Part shown: in pieces, positions 17,179-25,866 of the stretch
Numbering within the stretch: position 1 is the stretch's first letter
How the letters are laid out: the number at the start of each line of letters is the position of its first letter
Origin: Ascoidea rubescens DSM 1968
Lineage: Eukaryota; Ascomycota; Saccharomycetes; Ascoideales; Ascoideaceae
Direction: 5' to 3'
Length of the DNA: 64,000 nt
Assembly (NCBI RefSeq): GCF_001661345.1
Contig: NW_017962913.1
Coordinates: forward strand, 191,428 to 255,427
The notes under the pieces: generated by a model
Database searches by the model: none
Told to the model about the DNA's origin: nothing
What the model saw: only the letters and a program-made list of their open reading frames with translations
Program-made: the position numbers and the translations under genes

Positions 17179-19599
17179 TTACAAACTTTGAATATTTTCA
17201 CTTATAGCTTTATCAGACTCTAAACTTAAACATGCTCCAAGTTGAGCCTTATTTAAAACAAAGTTTCTTCTCTTACCTACTTCTATTAGCAAATTATCAT
17301 CACAGCATAGTTCTTTGAATAAAATTCCTGCAAATGAATCTCCAGCGCCAGTGACATTATTAATTTTTGTAAAATTCTTAACTGTAGAGTAATACTCAAT
17401 CACAACTCCGAATTTCTTAGATTGTAATTCATTTTTACTTGTTAACGTAAAGACTGGGCTCATTTCAATTACTTTTTGCTTGTAAAAGCTATCTTTATTG
17501 TTTTTTTCAATTTGCCCTTCATTTCTCATTTTGTCTATTATTCTATTATTTTCTTCTAAATTCGCCTTAATAGTTAAATTCTCTTTAATTGACCTGACAT
17601 CTTCAGAAATATTAAATACTAAAATACCATTTTTGCCACATTTAACAATAATTGATGGAATATATGGAAGCAAAAAAAATACTTGTTGAAATACACCATT
17701 TTTTTGACATTTTTTTAAAAATACATTCTCACGACACAATTTATCCAATTTTTCTTTAAAGATAAGCCCATCTAATCCCAATGAAAAGATAACATTTGAC
17801 CAGCTTGTTTCAAACAACTCTTTATTAGAAAATGAATCATACATGCTTCTTAGTTCTTCCATCGTTGGCAATGCTAATCCAATACGATTATTAGGGTAAA
17901 CAAAATCTTTTTTAATCACATTTGATAATCTAGCTGCTTTTGGCAATGATGTTGGCTCAAAAATTAATTTAGCATTTATCTCAAGAGAATCCCCTATAAT
18001 TTGTTTCATTGCTAATTTACTGAGATTTCCATCAAAGAGGATATATGAAGGGTCTGATTTTATGATTTGAGTAGAAATATGTTCTATTGACATATTTTCA
18101 ATAAGGTTCATATCAGCACAAGCTACAACCAATGCACCATTGGGATCATGAATCGAAACATAAGAAGCTGTTTTGTCTTTGGTCTCATTTTGAAAAATAC
18201 CGCTTGTATCAATTCCTTGAGATTTTAATTCACTTAAAATTAAATTTCCAGATGGATCATCAGAAACTTGAGATATTAACTTGATTTTTTTATTTGCGGT
18301 TTTATTTAGATAGTGATTTGAAGCTAAAAATACATTAAGACCAACACCCCCAATTGATGTCTTGATTTTTCCAGGATATGAATCTCCTAAATAATTACCA
18401 GAAGTCTTAGAATTTTTCAATACCCTTTTCGGGGACAATGTACAAATGTAATCGCAAGCAGCAGATCCAACAATTATTCCATCACATTTGTCGTAAACTG
18501 ATGGTGTTTTTATAGAATCTTCATTGACTTCAGTTTTTTGACCAGCATCTAGTTTAAAAACTGGTTGATATGATACAGGTGTTTTTTTCCAATCATTTTC
18601 AAAGGATTCAAGATATGATAGGTTTTTTGAAATTTCTGCAGCAGCTCGAGCATTATTTAAAACAAATTGAATATTACTAGAGACACTTTTACCTTTACTC
18701 AATTCAGCTATACGTTTTAATAAAAATGGAGTTAAATGTTTTCCTCCAATGCCCTGATTTTCAGCTTCAGTTTCTGCCATTGATATCACATCATTGATCA
18801 TCTTAGGGTCTAAAGCAACATAATCAGGAGGAGGAATGCAGAATAGATAACCAGATTTCAAATCCATCAAATTATTGCCATTGTAGATAATCTCTGCTGC
18901 TTCTTTAAAATCCCTAAAGCTATAAGGCGATTTGACGCCAGAGTCTTTTGTAAAAAAACCTGGGATATTTGTATCTTTTGAAGACAATGTTCCAACAAAA
19001 CAGCCTTGGGTCTCGAGCACTTCAAGAGTATTGGCCACATCTAATATCGATTTAGGACCAGCACAAACCACAGCTACTTTGGTTCTACCCAATTCAATTA
19101 AATCAGCAGAAACATCAAAATGATGGTTTTTAGTTACACCACCAAGTCCACCTGTAGCAAAAACTTTTATGCCAGCTTTTTCAGCTAAAATCATTGTTCC
19201 GGCAATAGTTGTTCCACCACTTAATTTATTTGCCATAGTATAAGCAATATCTCTTCTCGAAATTTTGTTCACATTTTTCGACGAAGCTAAGATTTCCAAT
19301 TGTTGATTAGTCAATCCAATGTTTGGATTCCCATTAATGAAAGCTATTGTTGCTGGAATTGCACCTTTATTCCTAATTTCTTGCTCAACAGTCGAGGCCA
19401 TCGATAGGTTATCTGGGAATGGCATTCCATGAGTTATAATTGTGCTCTCTAAAGCAACTACAGGTTTTCCATTTGCCAAAGCGTCTTTAATTTCTTCTGT
19501 TATGTTTAAACTAGCAATACTTCTTTTCAAATGTTGGTAATGTAAGGCAGGATTGGAGTTTCTGAGTGAAAACTTTGATAGTGAGAAAGCTTTGAGCAT
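17179..19599 (-). CDS. bifunctional pseudouridine-5'-phosphate glycosidase / PfkB-type kinase
   Basis: The N-terminal half (about residues 30-340) is a pseudouridine-5'-phosphate glycosidase: VALESTIITHGMPFPDNLSM, then AFINGNPNIGLT, ISRRDIAYTM, SGGTTIAGTMILAEKAGIKV and FATGGLGGVT. The C-terminal half (about 375-806) is a PfkB carbohydrate kinase with GGVGLNVFLASNHYL near its start and the signature NNVTGAGDSFAG near its end. Together they would phosphorylate pseudouridine and then split it to uracil and ribose 5-phosphate. In E. coli these are separate proteins (YeiC, YeiN); fusions are known in other eukaryotes. A Lys/Asn-rich insertion separates parts of the kinase. The first ATG (19599) gives MLKAFSLSKFSLRNSNPALH, a basic, acid-free start that looks mitochondrial. 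The fusion is absent from S. cerevisiae as far as I know. Confidence 0.88.
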   Translation of the reverse strand: MLKAFSLSKFSLRNSNPALHYQHLKRSIASLNITEEIKDALANGKPVVALESTIITHGMPFPDNLSMASTVEQEIRNKGAIPATIAFINGNPNIGLTNQQLEILASSKNVNKISRRDIAYTMANKLSGGTTIAGTMILAEKAGIKVFATGGLGGVTKNHHFDVSADLIELGRTKVAVVCAGPKSILDVANTLEVLETQGCFVGTLSSKDTNIPGFFTKDSGVKSPYSFRDFKEAAEIIYNGNNLMDLKSGYLFCIPPPDYVALDPKMINDVISMAETEAENQGIGGKHLTPFLLKRIAELSKGKSVSSNIQFVLNNARAAAEISKNLSYLESFENDWKKTPVSYQPVFKLDAGQKTEVNEDSIKTPSVYDKCDGIIVGSAACDYICTLSPKRVLKNSKTSGNYLGDSYPGKIKTSIGGVGLNVFLASNHYLNKTANKKIKLISQVSDDPSGNLILSELKSQGIDTSGIFQNETKDKTASYVSIHDPNGALVVACADMNLIENMSIEHISTQIIKSDPSYILFDGNLSKLAMKQIIGDSLEINAKLIFEPTSLPKAARLSNVIKKDFVYPNNRIGLALPTMEELRSMYDSFSNKELFETSWSNVIFSLGLDGLIFKEKLDKLCRENVFLKKCQKNGVFQQVFFLLPYIPSIIVKCGKNGILVFNISEDVRSIKENLTIKANLEENNRIIDKMRNEGQIEKNNKDSFYKQKVIEMSPVFTLTSKNELQSKKFGVVIEYYSTVKNFTKINNVTGAGDSFAGILFKELCCDDNLLIEVGKRRNFVLNKAQLGACLSLESDKAISENIQSL

Positions 19600-19855
19600 T
19601 TTAGCTGTGTTTGTTGCTAAATTCAAAAGGGTTCATGTTGAAAAGAGGTGTGAAAGTCAAGATTTGGTCTGATATTTGATTTGATAAAATGATTTATGGT
19701 GGATTTTCGTGACTTTTTCAGCTGTGAATTTGTAGATTTCTTTCACTTTTTACTTTGATTTTGCTTTTCAGTTCCATTTTTCAAATGGATAAACACAATC
19801 AGGCAATTGATTAGTGAAAGTGATATTTAAGCAGTTGCAATATAGTAATGGGAGC

Positions 19856-21802
19856 ATGGAAACAGTTAAGGCAATATCTAAAGTGATTCCTTTATCTAAG
19901 GTTACAGACGATCCTAGTTTTTCGCTAAGTGAGGGAACAATCTCTCGATTAAAATCAATTGCAAATGATGAGGTTATTAATGACTTGCTTTTGATTCTCA
20001 CTGAGGAGAAATCTTTACTTGAGACGAAGATAACGATTATAATATATGTTCAAGTTATTTTTCAAAATTTGAAAGAAAACCAGAGAGTGTTGTTATTTAC
20101 AAAATTGGTTGAGCTGTTAGATTTTCCTACAGATCAAATAAACTGGAAGTGGCAATCAAGAGATTTTAATGTTGAGAATTCCGACAGTTATAAATTGAAG
20201 ATAAGAGACTATGATTTGGTAAAACAGAACGAGTTTAAATTACTTTCAACGTATTATTTAAAATTGCTTGAACATATTTTAAAATCTTCAAACTATAAGA
20301 TTAGACTGATAGGAAACATAGCGAACAGTGATGAAGAAATAAATGAATTGAATTTTAAATTAATTAAAAATTTGGGTTATTATTACATGAGATCAACTCC
20401 ATGGTGTTCAAATTTTAGCAATCAAAAAGCTATAAGCTTGTTGAACAATTTCAAAGAAAATAATTACTATACTAAAAATGATGGTGAAAATGAAGAGGAA
20501 AAGGCAAGTGAAAATTGCAATAAATTTATTGAAAACAGAATATACAAAGAGTTAATTAAAAACTTTAGCAAACTTAAAGAAAATAACAAAATTCATAAAT
20601 CCATTAGCAAAATGGGTTATAGGAAAAATGAAGTTGATAGGGGAGTTAAACCTAATTATACACTTCGAGATGTCGATGAATTCAAGAAAAAGCAAATGAG
20701 CGAATATAAGAGAGAAGATTGGACAAAAAGTGAAATTAAAAATGTATCATTATTATTATATTTCATCAATACTTTTATTAAAAGAGATAGCACCGAGAAA
20801 TATGTTAAAGAACATTGGAGTTTTTTAATCCCATCAATACTTAATATACTTGATGATATCAATTGTTTAATAAAGATCAAAGGATGCGAGCTATTATCAG
20901 CACTATTGGATAAGATAAATGAGTGTGACACTGGTGCTCTTGACAAGATTTCTCATTATGATAGTGGAAATTATTTAATTAAAACAGGAGTTGGACCAAT
21001 TTTTATAGACACAATAACTCCAATATTAACATACCTACCTCCATTTATTTCTGCTGAAGAAAGTTTGGTAGTTGTACCGATTGGATTTAAAATAATCATT
21101 AAAATTTTGAATAAACTATACAATTACAAAAAAGATAAAGAAAAATTTCAGAAAAAACTAATTGAATTAATTAACAAAGAAATAATAGAAAGATTAAAAT
21201 ATTTTAATTTTGCAAGTTATAAGGCGGATAACAATGATAAAATTGATGCCACTGATAATGCATTGAAAATGATACTAATTTATTTGGATGTGCTTGATGA
21301 AATAATTGAAAGATATTTAGACATTCAAATAGTACTAATAATCAACGATTTATTGAATGGGGTTGTTTTACAGTATTTGAAAAATCCAGTTTTTTTGAAT
21401 TGTGAAATCAAAAGTGATACTAATTTGTTAATAATAGAAAAGCTATTAATAATTTTGATTAAAATAATGATAATTTGCCATCAAAGAATAGAAAAAAGGA
21501 AATATGATATTTTAGGTGGGGTTTTATATTTTTGGAGCAATTTTGTTAATAAAAAAAATGATTTTATAAATGATTTTGGAGAGGATAAAATATTGGGTGA
21601 TGATTTTCGAAAAATATATGAAATTTCAACAGAAAAAAAAGATAGAGCTGAAGATAAGAAGATTAAAAAAATTCATAATTTAGTCAAAGATTCTATGGAT
21701 GTCTTGGCTGAGTGCTGTGCGAATAAAGAGCAGTTAAAAGACGATTTCAAAAAAATAGTAGAATGTAGGGAAGAATATCGAGATGTTCTTCCTGAATTAT
21801 AG
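19856..21802 (+). CDS. TTI2: Tti2, TTT/ASTRA complex component
   Basis: Tti2 works with Tel2 and Tti1 as an Hsp90-linked chaperone that matures PI3K-like kinases (Tor, Mec1, Tel1, Tra1). The protein is helical and repeat-like throughout. Its central conserved segment, HWSFLIPSILNILDDINCLI, KIKGCELLSALLDKI, LIKTGVGPIFIDTITPILTY and LPPFISAEESL (about residues 322-412), matches the Tti2 hallmark of a Trp-anchored helix, the GCELL turn and the YLPP...ES motif. At 648 residues it is longer than S. cerevisiae Tti2 (421), partly from Asn/Lys-rich loops. The first in-frame ATG is 19856. A short upstream reading frame begins at 19785. It is divergent from the pseudouridine enzyme. Confidence 0.8.
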   Translation: METVKAISKVIPLSKVTDDPSFSLSEGTISRLKSIANDEVINDLLLILTEEKSLLETKITIIIYVQVIFQNLKENQRVLLFTKLVELLDFPTDQINWKWQSRDFNVENSDSYKLKIRDYDLVKQNEFKLLSTYYLKLLEHILKSSNYKIRLIGNIANSDEEINELNFKLIKNLGYYYMRSTPWCSNFSNQKAISLLNNFKENNYYTKNDGENEEEKASENCNKFIENRIYKELIKNFSKLKENNKIHKSISKMGYRKNEVDRGVKPNYTLRDVDEFKKKQMSEYKREDWTKSEIKNVSLLLYFINTFIKRDSTEKYVKEHWSFLIPSILNILDDINCLIKIKGCELLSALLDKINECDTGALDKISHYDSGNYLIKTGVGPIFIDTITPILTYLPPFISAEESLVVVPIGFKIIIKILNKLYNYKKDKEKFQKKLIELINKEIIERLKYFNFASYKADNNDKIDATDNALKMILIYLDVLDEIIERYLDIQIVLIINDLLNGVVLQYLKNPVFLNCEIKSDTNLLIIEKLLIILIKIMIICHQRIEKRKYDILGGVLYFWSNFVNKKNDFINDFGEDKILGDDFRKIYEISTEKKDRAEDKKIKKIHNLVKDSMDVLAECCANKEQLKDDFKKIVECREEYRDVLPEL

Positions 21803-21988
21803 TCTATAATAGAAAGCGAATTGAAACGAGAAATGTTCTAATCAGGAAACTGAGGTTATACCTCTAAACTATCCCCGAGCTGAAGATAGGTTTTGGTTAT
21901 TTTGGTTTTCGCAACGAAAAATAAAGCAGTTTCAAACTCAAAACCTTAATAATGAAAACGTGACTTTCGGCTTTATGCAGATCTCGCT

Positions 21989-21994
21989 CACGTG
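21989..21994. promoter_or_regulatory. CACGTG E-box upstream of MIA40
   Basis: A CACGTG core lies about 170 bases before the MIA40 start in the gap after TTI2. Cbf1-type factors bind this core in yeasts. The role here is inferred. Confidence 0.35.
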
Positions 21995-22165
21995 CCTAAA
22001 TAGCAATTCCGAATTATGTTTTTGATATTTTTCACCTTTTACATTGAGTTTCGATTATTAATGAAATCAGGTATCTTTGAATCTTCAAGTAGATTGAGCT
22101 CATCTGTGCTTTGTTGATAATTTTTATTTAGATTTTTACAATAATTTATTAATTTGTTTCTAAAA

Positions 22166-23038
22166 ATGCAAAGAGTGATATTCAGGTCATCTTCAAGATT
22201 AGCATCTCGATACATTGCTAAACCAGTTCTAACTAATAGATTAACAATACTTAGCAGTTTAAAATATCGAAATTATTCATCTGGGAGTCATGGAAATAAG
22301 AATGAAGATGATGAGAAGTATTATAAACTACTAGTACCTGGCACATTTGTTGCAGCTACAGCACTTTTATATTATGCCAATTTACCAGCGAAAAAAAAGA
22401 AAGTAGCGGCATCAGCTGAGGAACCTAGTAAGGCAAGTGAGTTCACTGATGAGGTTGAAGAAGTTGAAGAAGTTGGAGTAGCTGAAGCAGAACCTGAACA
22501 AACTGAAGAGACTAAAACGAGTGAAAAGGCAGTAGAAGAAGGTTCTGATGAGGAGGTACAGCAGGAGAAATCCAGTTCTCCAGAAGAAGAGAGCAAAGAA
22601 GTTAAAGAGACTAAAGAGTTTGAAGAAACTAAAAAAGGAACGAGCGCTGAACCAAGTGAAGCTGGAGCAGCATACAATCCAGAAACAGGAGAGATTAATT
22701 GGGATTGTCCATGTCTTGGAGGTATGGCAAATGGACCTTGTGGAGAGGAATTCAAAGCAGCATTTTCATGTTTCGTTTACTCTGAGAGCGAACCTAAGGG
22801 TTATGATTGTCTTGAGAAGTTCAGGGATATGCAAACATGTTTTAGGTTGTATCCAGATGTTTATAGCGAAGAATTGAGGGACGAGGAAGATAATGTTGTT
22901 GAAAAAGATGGTAAAGATGGTAAAGATGGTAACGGAAGAAGTGCGGAAGAGGAGTTACAAGCTTTAGAAGAAAAAATGGAAAAGGAAAATGCGAAGTTGA
23001 AGGAGTTGAAGGAGTCTAGTGAGTCGAAAGAACCATGA
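22166..23038 (+). CDS. MIA40: Mia40, intermembrane-space import oxidoreductase
   Basis: Mia40 oxidises and traps cysteine-rich proteins entering the mitochondrial intermembrane space and is re-oxidised by Erv1. The N-terminus ([20 protein letters not shown]) is a basic presequence. A single membrane anchor follows at about residues 52-72 ([20 protein letters not shown]), then an acidic spacer. The catalytic domain starts with the redox CPC motif at residues 181-183, then twin CX9C helices [11 protein letters not shown] and [11 protein letters not shown]. All six structural cysteines are present. A Lys/Glu-rich tail ends the 290-residue protein. The anchored form is the usual fungal type. The ATG at 22166 is the first in frame. 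TIM8, a twin-CX3C substrate class of this enzyme, is also in the window. Confidence 0.95.
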   Translation: MQRVIFRSSSRLASRYIAKPVLTNRLTILSSLKYRNYSSGSHGNKNEDDEKYYKLLVPGTFVAATALLYYANLPAKKKKVAASAEEPSKASEFTDEVEEVEEVGVAEAEPEQTEETKTSEKAVEEGSDEEVQQEKSSSPEEESKEVKETKEFEETKKGTSAEPSEAGAAYNPETGEINWDCPCLGGMANGPCGEEFKAAFSCFVYSESEPKGYDCLEKFRDMQTCFRLYPDVYSEELRDEEDNVVEKDGKDGKDGNGRSAEEELQALEEKMEKENAKLKELKESSESKEP

Positions 23039-23570
23039 TTTTTTTTATTTGTGAATTGAGATATGGATATTCTAGTTGTAAGTAGAAAGTTGTAAATATG
23101 TTTTTATTTTATTTTATTTTAAATATATAATAGAGTAGTTTAAAATAAGACAAGAGTAAGATAAATGTAAGATTAAGATAAAAGAGCAAAGGTAATTTAT
23201 AATTTGTAGTTTATAATTAGTAATTAATTAATATATAATTGATTAATAATTTATGAAAGAAAAAAAAATGAAGTAAGATTAAGACGAAATAAGATTAAGA
23301 TTAAGATTAGGATTAGGATTGAAGATAGAATTATTAAAATGAGATAAAAATAGAAGAAACAATAAAAATAGTAATGAAATGAGAAAGTATAAAGGTGTAA
23401 AATAGTATAGTAAATAGTAACACAAAGTTAAAAGGAAGATTAGAGTAGATTAGATTAGAGTAGAGGGGAGTAGAGTAAAGTGAGATGTAGTAGATTAGAT
23501 TAAATTAAATTGGAATGGATTGGAGAAGAGAGGAATATAAATTGAGAAGATGAAAAATTGGAGAGGAAAG
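23039..23570. repeat. purine-biased intergenic region with imperfect hexamers
   Basis: The gap between the convergent MIA40 and Rab genes is strongly purine-biased on the plus strand. It holds imperfect GATTAR hexamers (about 23293-23321) and degenerate AGAGTA/AGATTA units (about 23440-23520). I see no gene or RNA in it. Confidence 0.5.
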
Positions 23571-24350
23571 CTAACAACAGGGAAATAGTTTTGAGTTATT
23601 TGAGGATAGTTGGGAGGATATATCAATGTTGTCGAAGTTGAAGACCTGGTGATTTTGCTCTAGGCTTTTTAGGCCTAGATAGGTTACTCTTTTGAATATT
23701 GATTGAACTTGGTTGAAATCCTTTGCAGAGATTTGGAAGATGTCGTCATTAAGGTTATTGAGGTATTCATCTATGAAGGAATCGTTGTTGTTTAATACGA
23801 AATCTTTGCATTGTCTTAGGGAGATGAGGTGGTCGTTGATCGGTTTGTCTAGTTTGTTGCCTACTATTATGATGCTTGGTTTTGATACGTGAACATTTTC
23901 AAGAAAGTCGTTTGCCCATTTGGAGAGGTTGTAGAAAGAGTTTGGGTTTGATATATCGTAGACGAGGATTGCTACATCAGTGCCACGATAAAAGGTTCTT
24001 CCAATTGAGTTGAATCTTTCTTGACCAGCAGTGTCCCAAATTTGGAGTATTGCCTCATCATTTTCTATGCTATTGCTATTGTTGTTGGTGTCGTTGTTAT
24101 TATTTGATATTGAATTGTTGTTGTTGTTGTTGTTGTTGTTAAGATTGGGGATTTCGTTTAGTTTGATTTTTGTTGTGAGATAATCACCACCAACAGTCGC
24201 TCTGTAAGCATTTGAGAAAACATGGTGGACAAATTGAGCTCTAATTGATGTTTTTCCAACAGCCGGATCGCCAATTAGTAGAACTTTTATTGTTGGTATG
24301 CTGGTGTTATTCGAGGAGGAGGTAGAAGTTCTTTGGTTTAGATTTGACAT
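23571..24350 (-). CDS. Rab7-like small GTPase with poly-Asn insertion
   Basis: All five G motifs are present: P-loop GDPAVGKTS (residues 27-35), the switch I Thr in RATVGGDYLTTK, WDTAGQE (105-111), NKLD and SAK. The protein ends in LFPCC, a double-cysteine signal for geranylgeranylation, so it acts on a membrane, probably in endosome-vacuole traffic. The switch I region is nearest to the Ypt7/Rab7 group (compare YKATIGADFLTK), but the divergence is large. It may be a second Rab7-like protein, as some Candida species have. Residues about 69-98 are an Asn-rich insertion between the two switch-linking strands, a place normally tightly constrained. Start at 24350 is the only suitable ATG. Confidence 0.75.
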   Translation of the reverse strand: MSNLNQRTSTSSSNNTSIPTIKVLLIGDPAVGKTSIRAQFVHHVFSNAYRATVGGDYLTTKIKLNEIPNLNNNNNNNNNSISNNNNDTNNNSNSIENDEAILQIWDTAGQERFNSIGRTFYRGTDVAILVYDISNPNSFYNLSKWANDFLENVHVSKPSIIIVGNKLDKPINDHLISLRQCKDFVLNNNDSFIDEYLNNLNDDIFQISAKDFNQVQSIFKRVTYLGLKSLEQNHQVFNFDNIDISSQLSSNNSKLFPCC

Positions 24351-24375
24351 AATTAGATAATTTAAGTGAGGTATT

Positions 24376-24450
24376 GATAGTGATAGTGATAGTGATAGTG
24401 ATAGTGATAGTGATAGTGATAATGATAATGATAATGATAATGATAATGAT
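24376..24450. repeat. GATAGT/GATAAT hexamer array in the Rab gene leader
   Basis: About seven GATAGT units pass into five GATAAT/GATAATG-like units just upstream of the Rab start. They lie in the probable 5' leader of the minus-strand gene. Confidence 0.75.
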
Positions 24451-24968
24451 GGGGATGGGGATGGTGATGATAATGTAATTTAAAAGAAAACAAAAAGTGG
24501 AGTTAAGATTGGAAAGATGAAGAAAAAGTAATGGAAAAGAAAGTGAGAATAAACAGAGCGTATGGTATATTAGAGATACTGTAAAGACGAATAGAGCAGC
24601 AATCTGGAAAGAAGTTAGTAGGATCGCAAGCAAATGGCAAGCAGGAAGAACAGAAGACTTTGATAGTATCTAATGACGATGAGATTGCGTGAAGAAAGAG
24701 AGTAAGGTTAATGGTAAAGTTACGATGGAAAGGGTTTGCAAAGTAGTAAACAGAACTTGTATGGGCTTTTGGATGCTGGATGAGAGAAAGGGACCCGTAG
24801 AGGAATTGAACCGCAGAGACTGAGCAGTCGTATTCGTATAAAGCACGTGATATTGGCACATGGCAAGACGGGTAACACACGGGTGACAGGTATATAGATG
24901 AGCGGGAGAAGGCTTCTGTTGCAGTAGGGCTGAACAAAAGTGAGTTGTGCTGGCAGTCAAAACCAACA
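24451..24968. promoter_or_regulatory. divergent Rab/tropomyosin promoter with E-box
   Basis: This gap separates the divergent Rab and tropomyosin starts. Composition rises from AT-rich near the Rab gene to GC-rich near tropomyosin. A CACGTGAT E-box lies at 24844-24849; another CACGTGA lies just past the tropomyosin stop (25343-25348). No tRNA or protein gene is supported. Confidence 0.4.
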
Positions 24969-25340
24969 ATGGAAGTGCTACGATCGAAGATTCTGGGATT
25001 GAGGCTTGAAACAGAGAGGTCGGAGGGAGAGGCGAGGAAGTGCCGCGAGGAAAACAAGAAGTTGCAGCAGCAGATTGACGAGAAGGACACTGCGATCAAG
25101 ATGTTGACAAGCAAGAACGAGAGGGTAGAAAGCGAGTTGGAGACAGTGGAGGCCAGGTTGAAGGGGGTGTCCGAGAAGTACCACGCGCTCGACCTTAGTG
25201 CTGAGGCCAGCAGCAGGAAGATCGAGAGCCTCGCCAGGGACAACGAGCAGCTCGAGAAGCAGTTGGAGGAGCTCGGCGGCAAGTACCAACAGGCGCAAAG
25301 GGAGCTCGACGAAATCAGCTCCTCGTTGGACGTGCTCTAG
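24969..25340 (+). CDS. TPM1: tropomyosin, short 123-residue form
   Basis: Tropomyosin coats actin cables that carry cargo into the bud. The protein is one continuous heptad coiled coil. It starts MEVLRSK-I and continues GLRLETE, aligned with the Tpm1 start MDKIREKLSNLKLEAE, and ends KYQQAQRELDEISSSLDVL, aligned with KYEDAKKELDEIAASLENL. Fungal forms are usually 161 (Tpm2, Cdc8) or 199 (Tpm1) residues; 123 is exactly one 38-residue actin period shorter than 161. Residue 9 is coded by CTG, where yeast Tpm1 has Ser; all other Leu codons here are CTC, CTT, CTA or TTG. The gene is GC-rich compared with its neighbours. The ATG at 24969 is the first in frame. Confidence 0.88.
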   Translation: MEVLRSKILGLRLETERSEGEARKCREENKKLQQQIDEKDTAIKMLTSKNERVESELETVEARLKGVSEKYHALDLSAEASSRKIESLARDNEQLEKQLEELGGKYQQAQRELDEISSSLDVL

Positions 25341-25866
25341 CGCACGTGAGCAACAGCAGCCAACGGCGCGGGACTGCTGTCGGGCGTGCGCCGAGGCCCG
25401 ACGGTGAGGAGCGAACGTTATCCAAACTCAATTTCTTTGTCTGTGTCTGAAAGGTGTATATATTCCCATCTCACGTCCACTTCGTCCTTCTCTTGTTTCT
25501 CTTGTTTCTCTTGTTTCCTTTCGCTCCACTGTCCTCTCTCCCAAAAAAAAATTTTCACTCCAATTTCTTTTCAGTGGCTGTTTGCTCCTCTCTTATTTAT
25601 CTTCCTTCATCTGTTCTCTTTCTTTTCTTTCCTCTTTCTTTTCTTTTCTTTTCTTTTCTTTTCTGCTTATCCTTTCATCGATTCGTTATCTACTATCGCC
25701 CTCTTTCTCTTTGTCCTCCCTATCCTTTTGGCTCTCTTCCCTTTCTGCCCTTTCTTCTTCCTCTCCCTCCCTCTGCCTCCTCTAGCTGCTGCTCTTCATC
25801 CTAGTCGCAATACAAACACTACCCTTCTATCTACTCTTCCTCCTCCTCCTCTTCCTCCTATCAATC
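25341..25866 (+). promoter_or_regulatory. glycogen synthase promoter and pyrimidine-rich leader
   Basis: After a GC-rich stretch and a CACGTGA at 25343, a TATA-like GTATATATTC lies at about 25455. An almost pure C/T tract of some 380 bases then leads to the GSY start. Such tracts are common before highly expressed yeast genes. The open frames in it are composition artefacts. Confidence 0.5.

Noticed and set aside
23287-23321. GATTAR hexamers resembling interstitial telomere repeats
   Set aside because: The unit is degenerate and purine-drift-like, does not match a telomere unit exactly, and lies in a generally purine-rich gap.
24797-24810. GGAATTGAACC, the reverse complement of a tRNA B-box
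   Set aside because: The flanking bases cannot form a T-stem and no acceptor or anticodon arm is present.
24503-25282. Long minus-strand frames opposite tropomyosin
   Set aside because: They are antisense to a confidently identified coiled-coil gene and its promoter and show no conserved motif.
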